64,000 nt of DNA, taken from positions 25,001 through 89,000 of the forward strand of contig CAWZYM010000127.1 of assembly GCA_963966185.1 (NCBI GenBank). Reading direction: 5' to 3'. This document shows, in pieces, positions 10,672 through 20,727 of this stretch. The notes under the pieces are model-generated. The model had not been told where the DNA came from. It worked only from the letters and a program-made list of their open reading frames with translations, and did no database searches. The translations under genes were made by a program, and so were the position numbers. Position 1 is the stretch's first letter, and each line of letters opens with the position of its first letter. This stretch comes from Rhabditoides inermis (taxonomy: Eukaryota; Nematoda; Chromadorea; Rhabditida; Rhabditidae).

Positions 10672-11397
10672 TTATTCACAGTATGGGTTCTTGTGGGGGT
10701 CGATGAATCCGCGAGGATTCGTAGGCCTCTCCTTCTCCAGCCGGAGCTCCTGGATGCTGGTGCGCAGCCTCTCCATCTCGGCTTCGATGCTCTCCATCCT
10801 TTCAAAGTGAGCAGTGTACAGCTGCTCGTCTCTCTTGAGTACGTACTTGTCCACCCGGTTTTCATCCTCCTCCATCGCAAAGCGCGAGTCGTGCCATTTT
10901 TCCAGCGGCGTCACCTTCTCCCAGCGCGAGTCGAGAGCAGAGTAGCGCGCGCACGCGCTCTTCTTCTGACGGAGCAGCACGTGGTGCGGCACCGGCGAGT
11001 CGAGCAGCACGTGCGTCCTCGACACAGCCAGAAACACCACCGACCCTCTCTCGCACTCGACGGCGACCACCTGCTCAAACCGCTGCACGTAGTCGCGGTC
11101 TTGATAGCGACGACTGCAATGAAGAGATATGTCCTGTCCTGTTTTAATGATGAAACTCACTTGGCATAAGGCGCCAACCGAACACGTCCCGCACCGCATT
11201 CAATACGGATAAAGGCGGCACGCTTGGCGCACACCTTCTTCACCGTACCAATGCGAACTGAAATAGAAATGTACTTTGCGTGAGACAAAAAGAATGACAC
11301 TATTGTTTTACTCACCGAGACGGCCCGAGACGGCCTCCACGTGAGCAACCTTGTGCTTCCACTCCTTCTCCGGTAGGCAAATTAGAGTCGTGTACAT
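10672..11397 (-). CDS. Operon gene B: 206-residue paralogue of A
   Basis: Exons 11316-11397, 11161-11257 and 10672-11113 are in phase (1, 2) and intact. The product begins [17 protein letters not shown], shares the ECGAG motif with A, and ends in a charged coiled-coil-like segment ([20 protein letters not shown]). The ATG follows a TTTAG acceptor by three bases and lies about 140 bp after the end of gene C. The stop codon TAA lies inside the polyadenylation signal AATAAA (10670-10675), so there is essentially no 3' UTR before the signal. Function unknown. Confidence 0.75.
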
Positions 11398-11536
11398 CCT
11401 CTAAAGAGATATGAGCAATGTAACCGTACAAAGGGGTGACACAATATGCAGATACGCGTACGATTGGTACGCTCACGTATCAACAACGTGGACATTGGGG
11501 CGTCAATCTATTGCACGGCTATTTTTCAAAACTTTA

Positions 11537-12421
11537 TTAATGGCGACGAATAAGAGGGACGACGTGACTAGGCTTGAGGGCGTAGTGGCACCTGGTGACA
11601 CGGATGCTGGAGGCGAGACGGAGCTTTCTATTATAGAGGGCATAACGCACGTGCCCGTTTTTGTCCTCGCCCAGGATAGAACCCAACATCCACCGTCTGT
11701 TGTCCCTAATCATGACAAAGTCGTGATCAACAATCTGCTTCAACGTGGCGTTGATGGTTGGGGAGCGCACAAATCCAGCTGGTCGAACTGGTGGCGCTGT
11801 GCCACAATCACAACGCATGTCGGTGTTATCCCTAAAAGAATGACTCTCTCTCTCTCTCTCTCTCTCCCTCCCTCCCTCCCTCCCTCCCTCCCTCCCTCCC
11901 TCCCTCTCACTCACTCTGAAGTGAAGTAAGACTTGTCAAAGTCTGCCAGGTTGACATCCGCGGATATGCGTAAGGTCTGTAAAGAGTGAATTGGAAAGTG
12001 ATTAATCGCATTGTAATCTTACCTGGTCGTCGGCGATGCGCGAAGCCAATACAAACGAGTCACACTCGTCGAGAACGCGGTTCTTGGGGGAGAACGACTT
12101 GGCCTTTACCAGTCGTTGCTGAATTGAACAATATATATATATATATTTATTTATTTATTTATTTCTCTTTACTATATACCATGGCATAGACAGTGCTGCA
12201 TTTCCCGCATCTCCCAAAGGGGGACATTTGCGCACATTTGGTGCACACAATGTGTCCGCATTGCGGTATCGTACACCAATCTTGCGGTAGATCACCACAT
12301 TTGTGACACGCGTATCTAAACGGGATGCCATTAGAGCTAGTATAATATAATAAAAGAAATAGACTCACCCAACTTGTCGCATGGTAGCCTGTAAGTCTGC
12401 GTACAGTATGTTCTTGAACAT
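11537..12421 (-). CDS. Operon gene C: 213-residue RING-like zinc-finger protein
   Basis: Five exons (12369-12421, 12180-12315, 12023-12118, 11915-11976, 11537-11831) join in phase. Residues about 20-60 hold a cysteine/histidine array that fits a RING-like finger: CHKC, then C-x5-CGH-x2-C-x2-C, then C-x2-C. A second CDC pair opens the last exon. RING fingers commonly act in E3 ubiquitin ligases, but this one is short and the assignment is by spacing only. The C-terminal domain contains RRWMLGSILGEDKNG, resembling PKWMMGVIMRFHDNG in gene E, which suggests a shared module. The ATG directly follows TTTAG. The TAA stop overlaps AATAAA (11533-11538). Confidence 0.75.
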
Positions 12422-12530
12422 CTAAACAATAGCATAGTAGACAGCGAGCTATCAATTGCAGATATTCACGGGAGAATCTGTGTGACCTCTTTTGTAGTAC
12501 ATAATGAACAGCTACAATTGTAGTAGTGGT

Positions 12531-12954
12531 TTATTCCTGACCAGCCCGCATCAACAGTGCATTGTAGACGGGCTTGAGCACACAAGTGCGCAACAGAAAA
12601 TGCGGGCACCCGATAGAGCATTTGCCGTTGAACTGAAGCGTCCGCTTGGTGATTCCGATGACGGTGCGGGTCGACCAGTAATACACGCCCTTGCGACGCG
12701 CAATGAGGATGTTGACGGGCGTGCCGGTTCTACAAAATACAACTGTTAGAGATATGTCGACTCGAAGAGAACACTTACTCAATTCGGCTAAAGTCTACTC
12801 CGTGCAGACGGACGCAACCAGCTGGAAGAGACACGGCTTTCATGCGGTCCACATCACAACTGCAGCGGCGCTCCGGGTCGTAGCACGATTCAGCGTGCTG
12901 CCACGATTTCCAAAGAAAAGGGGCATGCTTATCAATTTTAGAGCGCTTCGGCAT
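12531..12954 (-). CDS. Operon gene D: 124-residue protein
   Basis: Exons 12779-12954 and 12531-12729 join in phase 2. The product starts MPKRSKIDKHAPFLWKSW (basic start) and ends LMRAGQE. Cysteines at CSC and at CSIGC could bind metal. It has a beta-rich feel like its neighbours C and E, with no family recognised. The ATG lies four bases after TTTACAG. The stop TAA is embedded in AATAAA (12529-12534). Gene C begins about 110 bp downstream, the usual spacing inside nematode operons. Confidence 0.75.
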
Positions 12955-13078
12955 ATCTCTGTAAATAGAATTAGCATAGGACGACAAGGCAAATTGATAT
13001 GTTCATAGATTTGAACAAGGGACTGGATGCACTTTACCCTTTCAGATTTACACTATATCATTAGACAATGAAAGAGTT

Positions 13079-13515
13079 TTATACGTTCACCATTTTTAGC
13101 ACGTACACATGTGCCATATAGTAAAGAGAAGTACAGTTTAGCGAGTTCTCCGTCCCCAGCTCCCTGTTGACGCTAAGCAGCTTATAGACGCGCTTGATGT
13201 GCAAATGTCCCGGAAGTCCGTTGTCGTGAAAACGCATAATTACTCCCATCATCCACTTGGGCTCACGGCTAATGTCGTCGCCGCCATGCAAAATCATTGC
13301 ATACTCTCCCAGATTGCTTGTAAAGTCCTCCTCCGACTTGCATGCGATGAGCCTCGTACCCGCTGGAAAATCTAACAAAAACCAGTTTGTGCCAGTTTGC
13401 TCCTCTCGCTCTCTCACTTGCCATGAAACTCACATATGCCCATTTCGATAGGGTTCTTCGCATCCCTGTGCCAGCAAAACGGCCTGTGCGTGCGCGACAT
13501 GGCCGGTGGATTCAT
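13079..13515 (-). CDS. Operon gene E: 128-residue protein with a GC-AG intron
   Basis: Exons 13422-13515 and 13079-13371. The second frame is clearly coding (FPAGTRLIACKSEEDF, then PKWMMGVIMRFHDNG). It joins the first exon in phase only if the intron starts with GC at 13421 (CATG|GCAAGT), a recognised minor donor type; the nearby GT donor gives a dead frame. The W-M-x-G-x-I block resembles that of gene C. The ATG follows TTTACAG by two bases. A TATAAA overlaps the stop and may serve as the polyadenylation signal. Function unknown. Confidence 0.72.
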
Positions 13516-13644
13516 ACCTGTAAAGAGATTAACGATGCAAATATGCACATATACAAACATATAGATATTGTAATATTGGATCAAGGCGACTAATTCACAT
13601 ATGCATACAAGTATAAAAGCGCAATTCAAATATGAATGAGTTTA

Positions 13645-13766
13645 TTATCTGTTAAAAAGTACTTGCGTAAAGATATTAAGTTTGTCTTGACCCAATTCAA
13701 CAAAAGCGCATGCATAAAACGTTTACAAATACTAACACAAACCTGCGCCTCTCTCCCCCCCCCCCC

Positions 13767-13828
<62 letters not shown>

Positions 13829-14141
13829 ATATGGACGTATGACGTTATTCATTTGTATTGTTATATTTCATCTGTTAGTGTCCACTGTCCGTTATGCGCA
13901 GGTTTGTGTTAGTATTTGTAAACGTTTTATGCATGCGCTTTTGTTGAATTGGGTCAAGACAAACTTAATATCTTTACGCAAGTACTTTTTAACAGATAAT
14001 ATATGTGCTTTTGTTGAATTTCATAGAAATTTTGAATATGTGCTGAATTATGACTATTCATATGGATTTTATCAAAAAACTACTATCTCTCACTCACTGT
14101 GTTATCTCCTTCTCTTCGTCCCTCCTCTCTCTTTCACTGTT

Positions 14142-14183
<42 letters not shown>

Positions 14184-14637
14184 GCCCTTCTCTCACTGTC
14201 TCTTTATATTTTCTGCTCTTCTATCAACGTTTACAAATACTAACACACACTCTCGGCCGTTCTCTCTCTTCTTACTCTCCTGAACCACAGATCACTCGTT
14301 ACGTTTCGGATCGCCGTTACGTTTCACAAAAACGTTTTCCCCACATATTTTCTCACTACCGTTCGGAGTCGCGCCTACTGCGCTCTTTCTCCTGGTTATA
14401 GTTGGCGGACCCAAAACAACGCAAACCCGGCGCGAATTAGACGCTTGCGGCGGCGGGGCGAACTACACTCAAAGTGCGAGTTGGAGAACACGGGCAGAAA
14501 ACGCCGAGAGAGTACGCTTTCGGCAGAGAGTCAGCGTTACCGGACACGACACCTGATTTTTGGATACAGCTTCTTGAAAATTCTGGCGCGAGCCCTATCC
14601 TAAGCCAAAAGAGAGGGCGCTGCGCGCCCTCTCTAAT
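13645..14637. mobile_element. Composite foldback element, copy 1
   Basis: Inverted arms of about 95-105 bp (about 13650-13745 and 13897-14002) surround a (CT)n core; the arms share the block AATTCAACAAAAGC. Then follow more CT tracts, an element-specific region (around AAACCCGGCGCG) and a perfect terminal hairpin at 14611-14633 with stem GAGAGGGCGC. The same order recurs in copy 2. No transposase is present, so it would be non-autonomous. It sits in the gap between genes F and E of the operon. Confidence 0.75.
14611..14633. repeat. Perfect 10-bp-stem hairpin
   Basis: Stem GAGAGGGCGC, loop TGC, then the exact complement, at the right end of composite element copy 1. The identical structure ends copy 2 (19852-19874), so it is a conserved terminus of the element. 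Confidence 0.9.
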
Positions 14638-14707
14638 TGTACAGTGCCGATACAACATTGGGATTCTTGTTCTATTTACAAAAAAGTCTACAAACATGCG
14701 AACATCT

Positions 14708-16692
14708 CTACACTCCGGGAACGGGATAGTCAGTCAGCACCACATTCCTCTGCTGCTCTTCTTTCAGCAGTGCTTCTCCCTTTGTCCACTGGATCGAGTA
14801 GGCGGCGTCTCCTCTAGTTTTTCCCACCCAGTGAAGGCGACGCATGAAACCGGCAACCTGCAACTCTCTATCGTCATTCGTGTAAAATGTATAGACACTC
14901 TTTTCGTGCGGCTTTGAACACACTTCTCGAGGTGGAATATTTCCGCACAGGATGATGGTCGTTGCAACGCAAGGCGTTCCGCCATATTTCTGGTCCAAGT
15001 TGACTAGTCCTGAATAGAAGAAAATGATATCTCTCCCTCTCCCTCTCTCATACCTGGTTCAAGATGTTGAAGTAGAGCTTTCTCCTTGTTAGTGTTTTGG
15101 ATAGCTACCACTTCTTCGAATAGGATGAGCTTATGCCGCTTATATCCTGGCCACCATTGACTACCTACCGTTTTTGGATAGCATTCCTGTGCAAAAGGAA
15201 AAAAAAAGATAATATTGCTTTCAATCGTCAATTTCTCACGAGTCCGTGTCGAGCTGCAAACGACTTGGCGTACGAAGACTTGCCGGTGCCGCTGTCGCCA
15301 AACAGATAGATGACTCGAAGACCCTCTCGTTTGGCTTCTGTTTTTTTTTTTGAAAAAGATTATCAGTAATGCTGGTTGGTACACTTGTTGTTCTCACCTT
15401 CTTGCAATCCATCGGCTATAGCTGCCTGCAGTACTATCGTGTTCGCCCTCGCCGTCGCACTGCAGTACTCAAAGCAATCCTCGAGCATCCAGTCGTTTTC
15501 GGCAATTGCAGCCTGCATCAGCTTTAGACGACATGTCATCTCCACCTTGGCGGCTCCTCAACAAAGTATTCGTATTTGAGTACTCACTAGCGTTTTCACT
15601 CACCCACTCTGATCGCATCCGCACTTAGCAGTCTTTTCGCAACCAAGCGCTCCCGAGTGTCATCACCCACCTGACAAAGAACAGCCCGAGAAGGGAGGTG
15701 AAATAAAAGACGCACGTCTTCCTCGTACAGCGGCTCCTTGAACTCGACCAGAGCCTTGATCGTGTATGGCAGATTTGCTCCTCCTGTCATGTTCACGGAG
15801 AGCACATCTGTCCATTTGTTTCCATTGCTCACCTTAAAAGAGTAATACTCTGAGATGCTTTTATCAGTGTGAACTACCTCATTCTCAATCTCGTCGAAAA
15901 ATTCCTTGAAGGCAACATTCGTCGCATGCGAGGCGTTTGTCACTATGATCGAATAATGGCAGTGTAGTCGTCGCATGTCAGATGACCGCGCGATACGCTG
16001 CGTATCGACGGCAAAACCGTTTATCGCAGCGTCAAATGGATTGGTGGGAGAAATGCGAACACCTCGACCATAGGGCGCCATCTGTAAATTGTACGCTGCA
16101 CGCAACAAAAATAATGTGTTGAATAATGTTGATGAGCAAAACTCACTCGCACTCCTGCTCCTCCTCCTCCTGCTCCTCCTCCTCCTCCTCCGCCAGCTCC
16201 GAAAACGTTGTTTACTGCAGGAAAAGGGAGCTGTAATTGAAAGAGAGATAGAGAAACAAAAGAAGAATAGTACCTGCTGTAGGGGATTGTTGATGGGGTT
16301 TGCTGGTTGAGCAATTCCGCCCATTCCAGCTGCGCCTCCTATGATTCCTCCTAATCCGGCCACGCCCATGCCAGCACCGACGCCTCCTCCTCCTCCTCCA
16401 CCCACTCCGGCTGCGCCCACTCCGGCCCCGCCCACTCCGGCCCCGCCCACTCTGACCCCGGCCATTCCAAATCCCCCGAATGCACCAATTCCATACCCAA
16501 AAGGAACTCCAAACGGTACTGGAAACATTCCCAGGGGAAACTGGGGGGAAAAGGTGGTACGTATGGGGGAAGTGGCATTGGCTGCTGCGCAACGAAAGAA
16601 GCATGAGCTGGACCGGGAGCGGGAGCAAGTGCGGGAGCGGGTGCGGGTGCACTGCCAGACGCTCCCATTCCCAACAGCTGGTTGATGTTCAT
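14708..16692 (-). CDS. Operon gene F: CRESS-DNA-virus Rep-like SF3 helicase, domesticated
   Basis: Eight exons (16594-16692, 16274-16540, 16147-16230, 15604-16081, 15398-15556, 15240-15337, 15054-15186, 14708-15009) give an unbroken frame of 539 residues with all phases in agreement. Residues 1-150 are low-complexity Pro/Ala then Gly. Residues about 160-310 look like a Rep nuclease-type domain, but the HUH histidine pair is not evident and no YxxK is seen. Residues about 363-500 form a superfamily 3 helicase: Walker A GDSGTGKS (about 376-383), the WWPGY block, Walker B-like LILFEEV, motif C-like TTIILCGN and an arginine-finger-like FMRRL, as in circovirus-type Rep. An ATPase without the nicking function is implied. 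It lies 188 bp after gene G behind a TTTACAG acceptor. The join of exons 1 and 2 is the least certain. Confidence 0.8.
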
Positions 16693-16881
16693 TCTGTAAA
16701 TGAAATTAGGCACTAATATATACATGTGCAAATAATGAAACAGATAATTGCACAATGTGCAACGATGTCGCAATTGAAACATCTCGATCAATAGTGTAAT
16801 CAATAATAACAATAACAATTGAAGGTAAAAAGTTGTATTTCAATATTATAAAAATATGTAGCAATAAATAAAAAAGACATG

Positions 16882-18023
16882 TTACACAATTGCCTCCGTC
16901 ATCTTATTCTTCTTGACCAGATCAACGTCAATCTCCAGGTTGATGTTGACCATGATGGGTCTCCTCTCCAGGTTCTTGTGGCACATGTGATGGTGGTGGT
17001 GGGCGAGAAGAAAGTCTGCCAAAGGCGAGACGATCTTCTCGAGCGGCAGGTACTCCTCGTCCTTGATCGGCTTGTAGACGCCGTTTTCGATGCGGCGAAT
17101 ACAGCGGCAGTGCTCGCCCATTCTCTGGACGAGCTTCTGCCACACAATAATTGACGACCTAAACGAACAGACACAATGATAACAAACAAAAAAAGAGAGA
17201 GAGCGAGAGATTGAAACTCACTTGTAACCCCTTCTCGATCGTACGAGTCGAGGTGCCACTGGATGGCTCCATCGTCGCTCTTCTCCATAACCACTACACA
17301 GAATCGCCAGTTGGGAGAAATGATGAATGTGCAGTGGTTTTTGGACTGTAAAAGAGATTATGATTGTGTCAGTCAGCACGGCTGTCACTCACCTTGAGCG
17401 CGATGGTGGCGTCCATCCAGTCCCGGTGCGCGACACGCTCGATCTCCTCCTTCCTCCTCGCCTTCTTCACAACTGGCTCTCCGCTAGCCTCCTCCTCCGT
17501 ATCCTTCTCCCGCTCGCTGAGGGCGGTCTTGACATTTTTCACGCAAAAGTCACTGATCTTATGTTTAGCCTGGAACTCGCGTTCCTGCTTTGACAATTGC
17601 ATGAATATTGCCAGACCGCCTTCATACTCGCGGGAAAAGTCCCTCTGAGCAACGGTGCTTGTTACCTTAATCAACAAAAGTTTAGCTACATTGTAGACCG
17701 TGAACACTCACTTTCGTAAAGTGAAGCACACCGCCGTCGTCGCTCTGGTAGGGTACGAAGCAGTCGGCCTCACTCCACGTCGCCATCTGCGCCTTTCCAA
17801 CAGTGCTCTTGAGAGCTCTGTCTTCTGGGCGACAGATGACGTGGTCGCGGTTGTAGCACAATCTATAAAGTATTGATTAGATTGAAACAACAATCTACGC
17901 TACTCACTGTGTGATTGCCACCTTCTTCACCTGCCCGTTGAGAATGTGCTTGTGCTTGCGTGTCTGCAGTCCTCCCAGCTCATTGCTGGTGAGAGTGCCA
18001 GACTGAGACAGCAAGCGAAGCAT
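16882..18023 (-). CDS. Operon gene G: unknown protein of about 310-315 residues with a basic patch
   Basis: Exons 17908-18023, 17712-17862, 17393-17665, 17222-17345 and about 16882-17150. The first four join in phase; the last junction is ambiguous, because the clear coding frame of the last exon is not reached from the obvious donor at 17221 and may need another donor or acceptor. The product begins MLRLLSQSGTLTSNELGG. It contains a charged helical region followed by VVKKARRKEE, which could be a nuclear localisation signal, and a run of five histidines before MCHKNLERRP. No family is recognised. The start follows a TTACAG acceptor by seven bases. It would be the first recognisable cistron of the operon. 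Confidence 0.65.
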
Positions 18024-18191
18024 GATAGATCTGTAACATGGTATTAGATATATGTTGGCATGATTTCAAATGGAGATAACTCGGTAAAGAGTAATGATGC
18101 CCAAGCAACATTTTAACCCGCATGGTGAGCGAGTGAAAAAAGAGAGAGAGACATACGCACACAATCTTTATTTTTTTCATTAATGTCTTGT

Positions 18192-18276
18192 TTTAGAGGT
18201 TCGGCCACGAAAAGACGACGTTGTCGACCACCGGCGAGGAGGATGCGGCTGACGTGAAGATATCCAGGTGATGAGA
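18192..18276 (-). CDS. Duplicated exon copy (gene fragment)
   Basis: This 85-bp exon matches 20046-20146. In the frame with mostly silent differences both encode LLAGGRQRRLFVAE, which favours that frame as the coding one. Upstream intron sequence is also duplicated, but here it is split by composite element copy 2. Whether it is used as a terminal exon (an AATAAA lies just downstream) or is dead is unclear. Family not recognised. Confidence 0.45.
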
Positions 18277-18311
18277 GCTGAAAATATCATCAATTACTAC
18301 CCGAATTTATA

Positions 18312-19877
18312 TTTTCTTTAAAAAGTACTCGGCGTAAAGAGATGAACTTTGTCTTAACCCAATCCAGCAAAAGTACATCCATAAAACGTTTACAAATACA
18401 AACACAAACCTGCACATCTCTCTCTCTCTTCTCTCTCTATCTCTCTCTCTCTCTCTTCCCTCTCCTATCTTATGTTTTTTACTGAATTCTTCTCTGTTCA
18501 TGTCGTTGTGGTAACCTTGTTAGCAACAACAACATAACATTTCAGTATGCGCAGGTTTGTGTTAGTATTTGTAAACGTTTTATGGATGTACTTTTGCTGG
18601 ATTGGGTTAAGACAAAGTTCATCTCTTTACGCCGAGTATTTTTTAAAGAAAATATATGTGCTTTTGTTGAATTTCAAAGAAATTCCGATATGTGCTGAAC
18701 TACATATGACTATTCATCTGGACTGGATTATATCAAATTTATCTATCTAATCTATCTACTTCTGTTACCTCCCTCCCTCTGTTCCTTCTATCTCGCTCAG
18801 CTCTCACTCTCTCTCTCTCCCTTTCTCTCTCTCTCTCTCTTTCTTTCTTTCCATCTCTCTCTTTTTCTTTCTTTCCATCTCTCTCTTTTTCTTTCTTTCC
18901 ATCTCTCTCTTTGTCATGCTCTTTCTCTCTTCTCGATTCCTTTCTTTTCTCTGTCAGCGCGCGGTCGCGTGCCTTCCCCTGTTATTCCCCCGACCCCTGA
19001 ACAATGCTGTGCGGCGGAGGACACTAACTGGACTGGTATTCGATTTTGCTACTCTCTACATCTACGGCATTGAGACTGGAAAGGAATCCTCGAAGACGAT
19101 GAAACTCTCGGAGACGTCTCTTCGCGATCGATCGTTGAAGCACGGATCTTCCGCCGCCGAGATCGAAACTTCCCCAGAAGCCGCAAGCAGGGGATGACAT
19201 GCACCACCAATAGCACGTACGCATCCTCGGGACTACCGAAATCCGTGTTATTGGGACTCGCAGTAGGCGTTGCATTACTGTATTTTACCGTAACCTTGCC
19301 GTAATTTACATAATTGTACTGTGCTACTTGATTCAAGATAAACATTCTGAATTCTGAATTCTGAATTCTCTCTTCATCTTTTTCTGCCCATCTCTCTCAA
19401 TATCTGCCATTATCTCTCTCATATCTGTCCTTTTCTTTCTTCTTTTACAAAAAGTTTTTCCAACATATTTTCTCACTACCAGTCGATATCGCGCCTTTTG
19501 CGCTCTTCCTCCTGGTTATAGTTGGCGGGATCAAAACAATGTAAACCCGGCGCGCATTAGATGCTGGCGGCGGCGGGGCGGACTACACGCAAAGTGCAAG
19601 TTGGGAAAAGTCGTGACGGGAAGGAAGGAAGGAAGGACACGACACACGCTGGCCTTTCGCCTAGTGCGCGCGCGGGATCGCGCATAACTTCTTTCAGAGA
19701 AGAGGTACAAAGATGCCGTCGACCAGTGATCTGGCCTACGAAACGGTGCGAATCTAACTAGCATGATTTGGACAAGTTCACATTGTTGATAATATGACCT
19801 TTGGATATCGCTTCTTGAGAATTCTGGCGCGAGCCTTATCCTAAGCCAAAAGAGAGGGCGCTGCGCGCCCTCTCTAA
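18312..19877. mobile_element. Composite foldback element, copy 2, with nested insertion
   Basis: Same plan as copy 1: inverted arms (about 18320-18415 and 18545-18655), CT-rich core, the AAACCCGGCGCG region and the terminal GAGAGGGCGC hairpin. The duplicated flank at about 20147-20270 preserves an empty site, which fixes the boundaries to within a few bases. This copy is about 0.57 kb longer than copy 1. The extra DNA (about 18930-19370) ends in three TGAATTC units, which looks like the 3' tail of another retroelement fragment inserted inside it. Confidence 0.75.
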
Positions 19878-20045
19878 TTGCTCACTGTTTTCTCTAGCTC
19901 CCTATTCGTCCGATGGTTACGGTAATCAACAGCTAGTGTGGAAAGTGCACAAGATTTCTTTTGTATTCATTCAGAATCTTTCAATGTAGTAGTCAGTCAA
20001 TCTTTATAGTTTAAGCAATATATTACCTTGTCAATGTCTTGATTT

Positions 20046-20440
20046 AGACGTTCTGCCACAAAGAGACGACGTTGTCGACCGCCGGCGAGGAGGGTGCGGC
20101 AGCGGTGAAGATATCCAGGTGATGAGAGCTGAAAATATCATCAATTACTACCCGAATTTATGTTGCTCATTGTTTTCTCTAGCTCTCTATTCGCCCGATG
20201 GTTACGGTAGTCAACAGCTAATGTGGAAAGTGCTTAAGATTTCTTTTGTATTCATTCAGAATCGTAAATCGATATTGTTCAAGCAATATCTCACCTTGTA
20301 CGTTTCAGTGCTGCTGACGCCCGATTCAATGGGCGATGCTGGCAGGAAGCGACAGGTTCGAGTCTTCTGTCGATTGAGGGAAAAAAACGAGGAGAGATTC
20401 CAACACTGCCCATAGCCTATTGCAGAACCACCAACCACTA
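20046..20440 (-). CDS. Partial unknown gene H: two exons
   Basis: An exon ending at the donor GTGAG near 20295 (ending SPIESGVSSTETYK) joins in phase 0 to the exon 20046-20146 (LSSPGYLH through LLAGGRQRRLFVAE to LNQDIDK, then donor GTAATA). The second exon and its upstream intron are duplicated at 18192-18276 plus 19878-20000. Upstream extent is not clear; the first-exon frame reaches about 20440. No domain is recognised. Confidence 0.4.
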
Positions 20441-20534
20441 ACGTCCATTGCTCATATTCAATAATTCCCAAGTTTGATTATATGAAATACTATTTTTATT
20501 GTTGTACAACACTCATTAGTTTCGATGGTTTAGA

Positions 20535-20661
20535 TTTGTCGTCGCTGCCAAGGACGGGGTGCACGACGGCGGGACAGCACGATGACGAGGGGCATGTCGG
20601 CGCGACGGCACAATGTCGAGGTGGGAAGGTGACCATTCTCTCTCTTGTCCTTGACGTTGTC
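20535..20661 (-). CDS. Terminal exon of an unknown gene
   Basis: After a TTGTTACAG acceptor (about 20662) an open frame encodes about 40 basic residues (TRDNVKDKRENGHLPTST, then RRRAPRPWQRRQI) and ends in TAA. AATAAA follows near 20500. Upstream exons could not be found, and the region beyond is occupied by a tandem repeat. Partial gene or remnant. Confidence 0.35.
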
Positions 20662-20727
20662 CCGTGTAACTGTAACAAGTGACATTAGTTGGGTATTTTA
20701 TCTCAATCACGAATCATCTAGTCCCTC

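Noticed and set aside
13400..13430. GT donor (AAG|TGAGAG region) for the intron of operon gene E
   Set aside because: It leads to a frame with an early stop; only the GC donor at 13421 joins the clearly coding second exon.
18193..18276. Reading the duplicated exon as a terminal exon ending VVFSWPNL
   Set aside because: In that frame most differences between the two copies change residues, while the neighbouring frame shows mainly silent differences.
20256..20415. Plus-strand ORF beginning MGDAGRKRQVRVFCRLREKN
   Set aside because: It overlaps the minus-strand exon of gene H that has a good donor; no plus-strand splice partner was seen.
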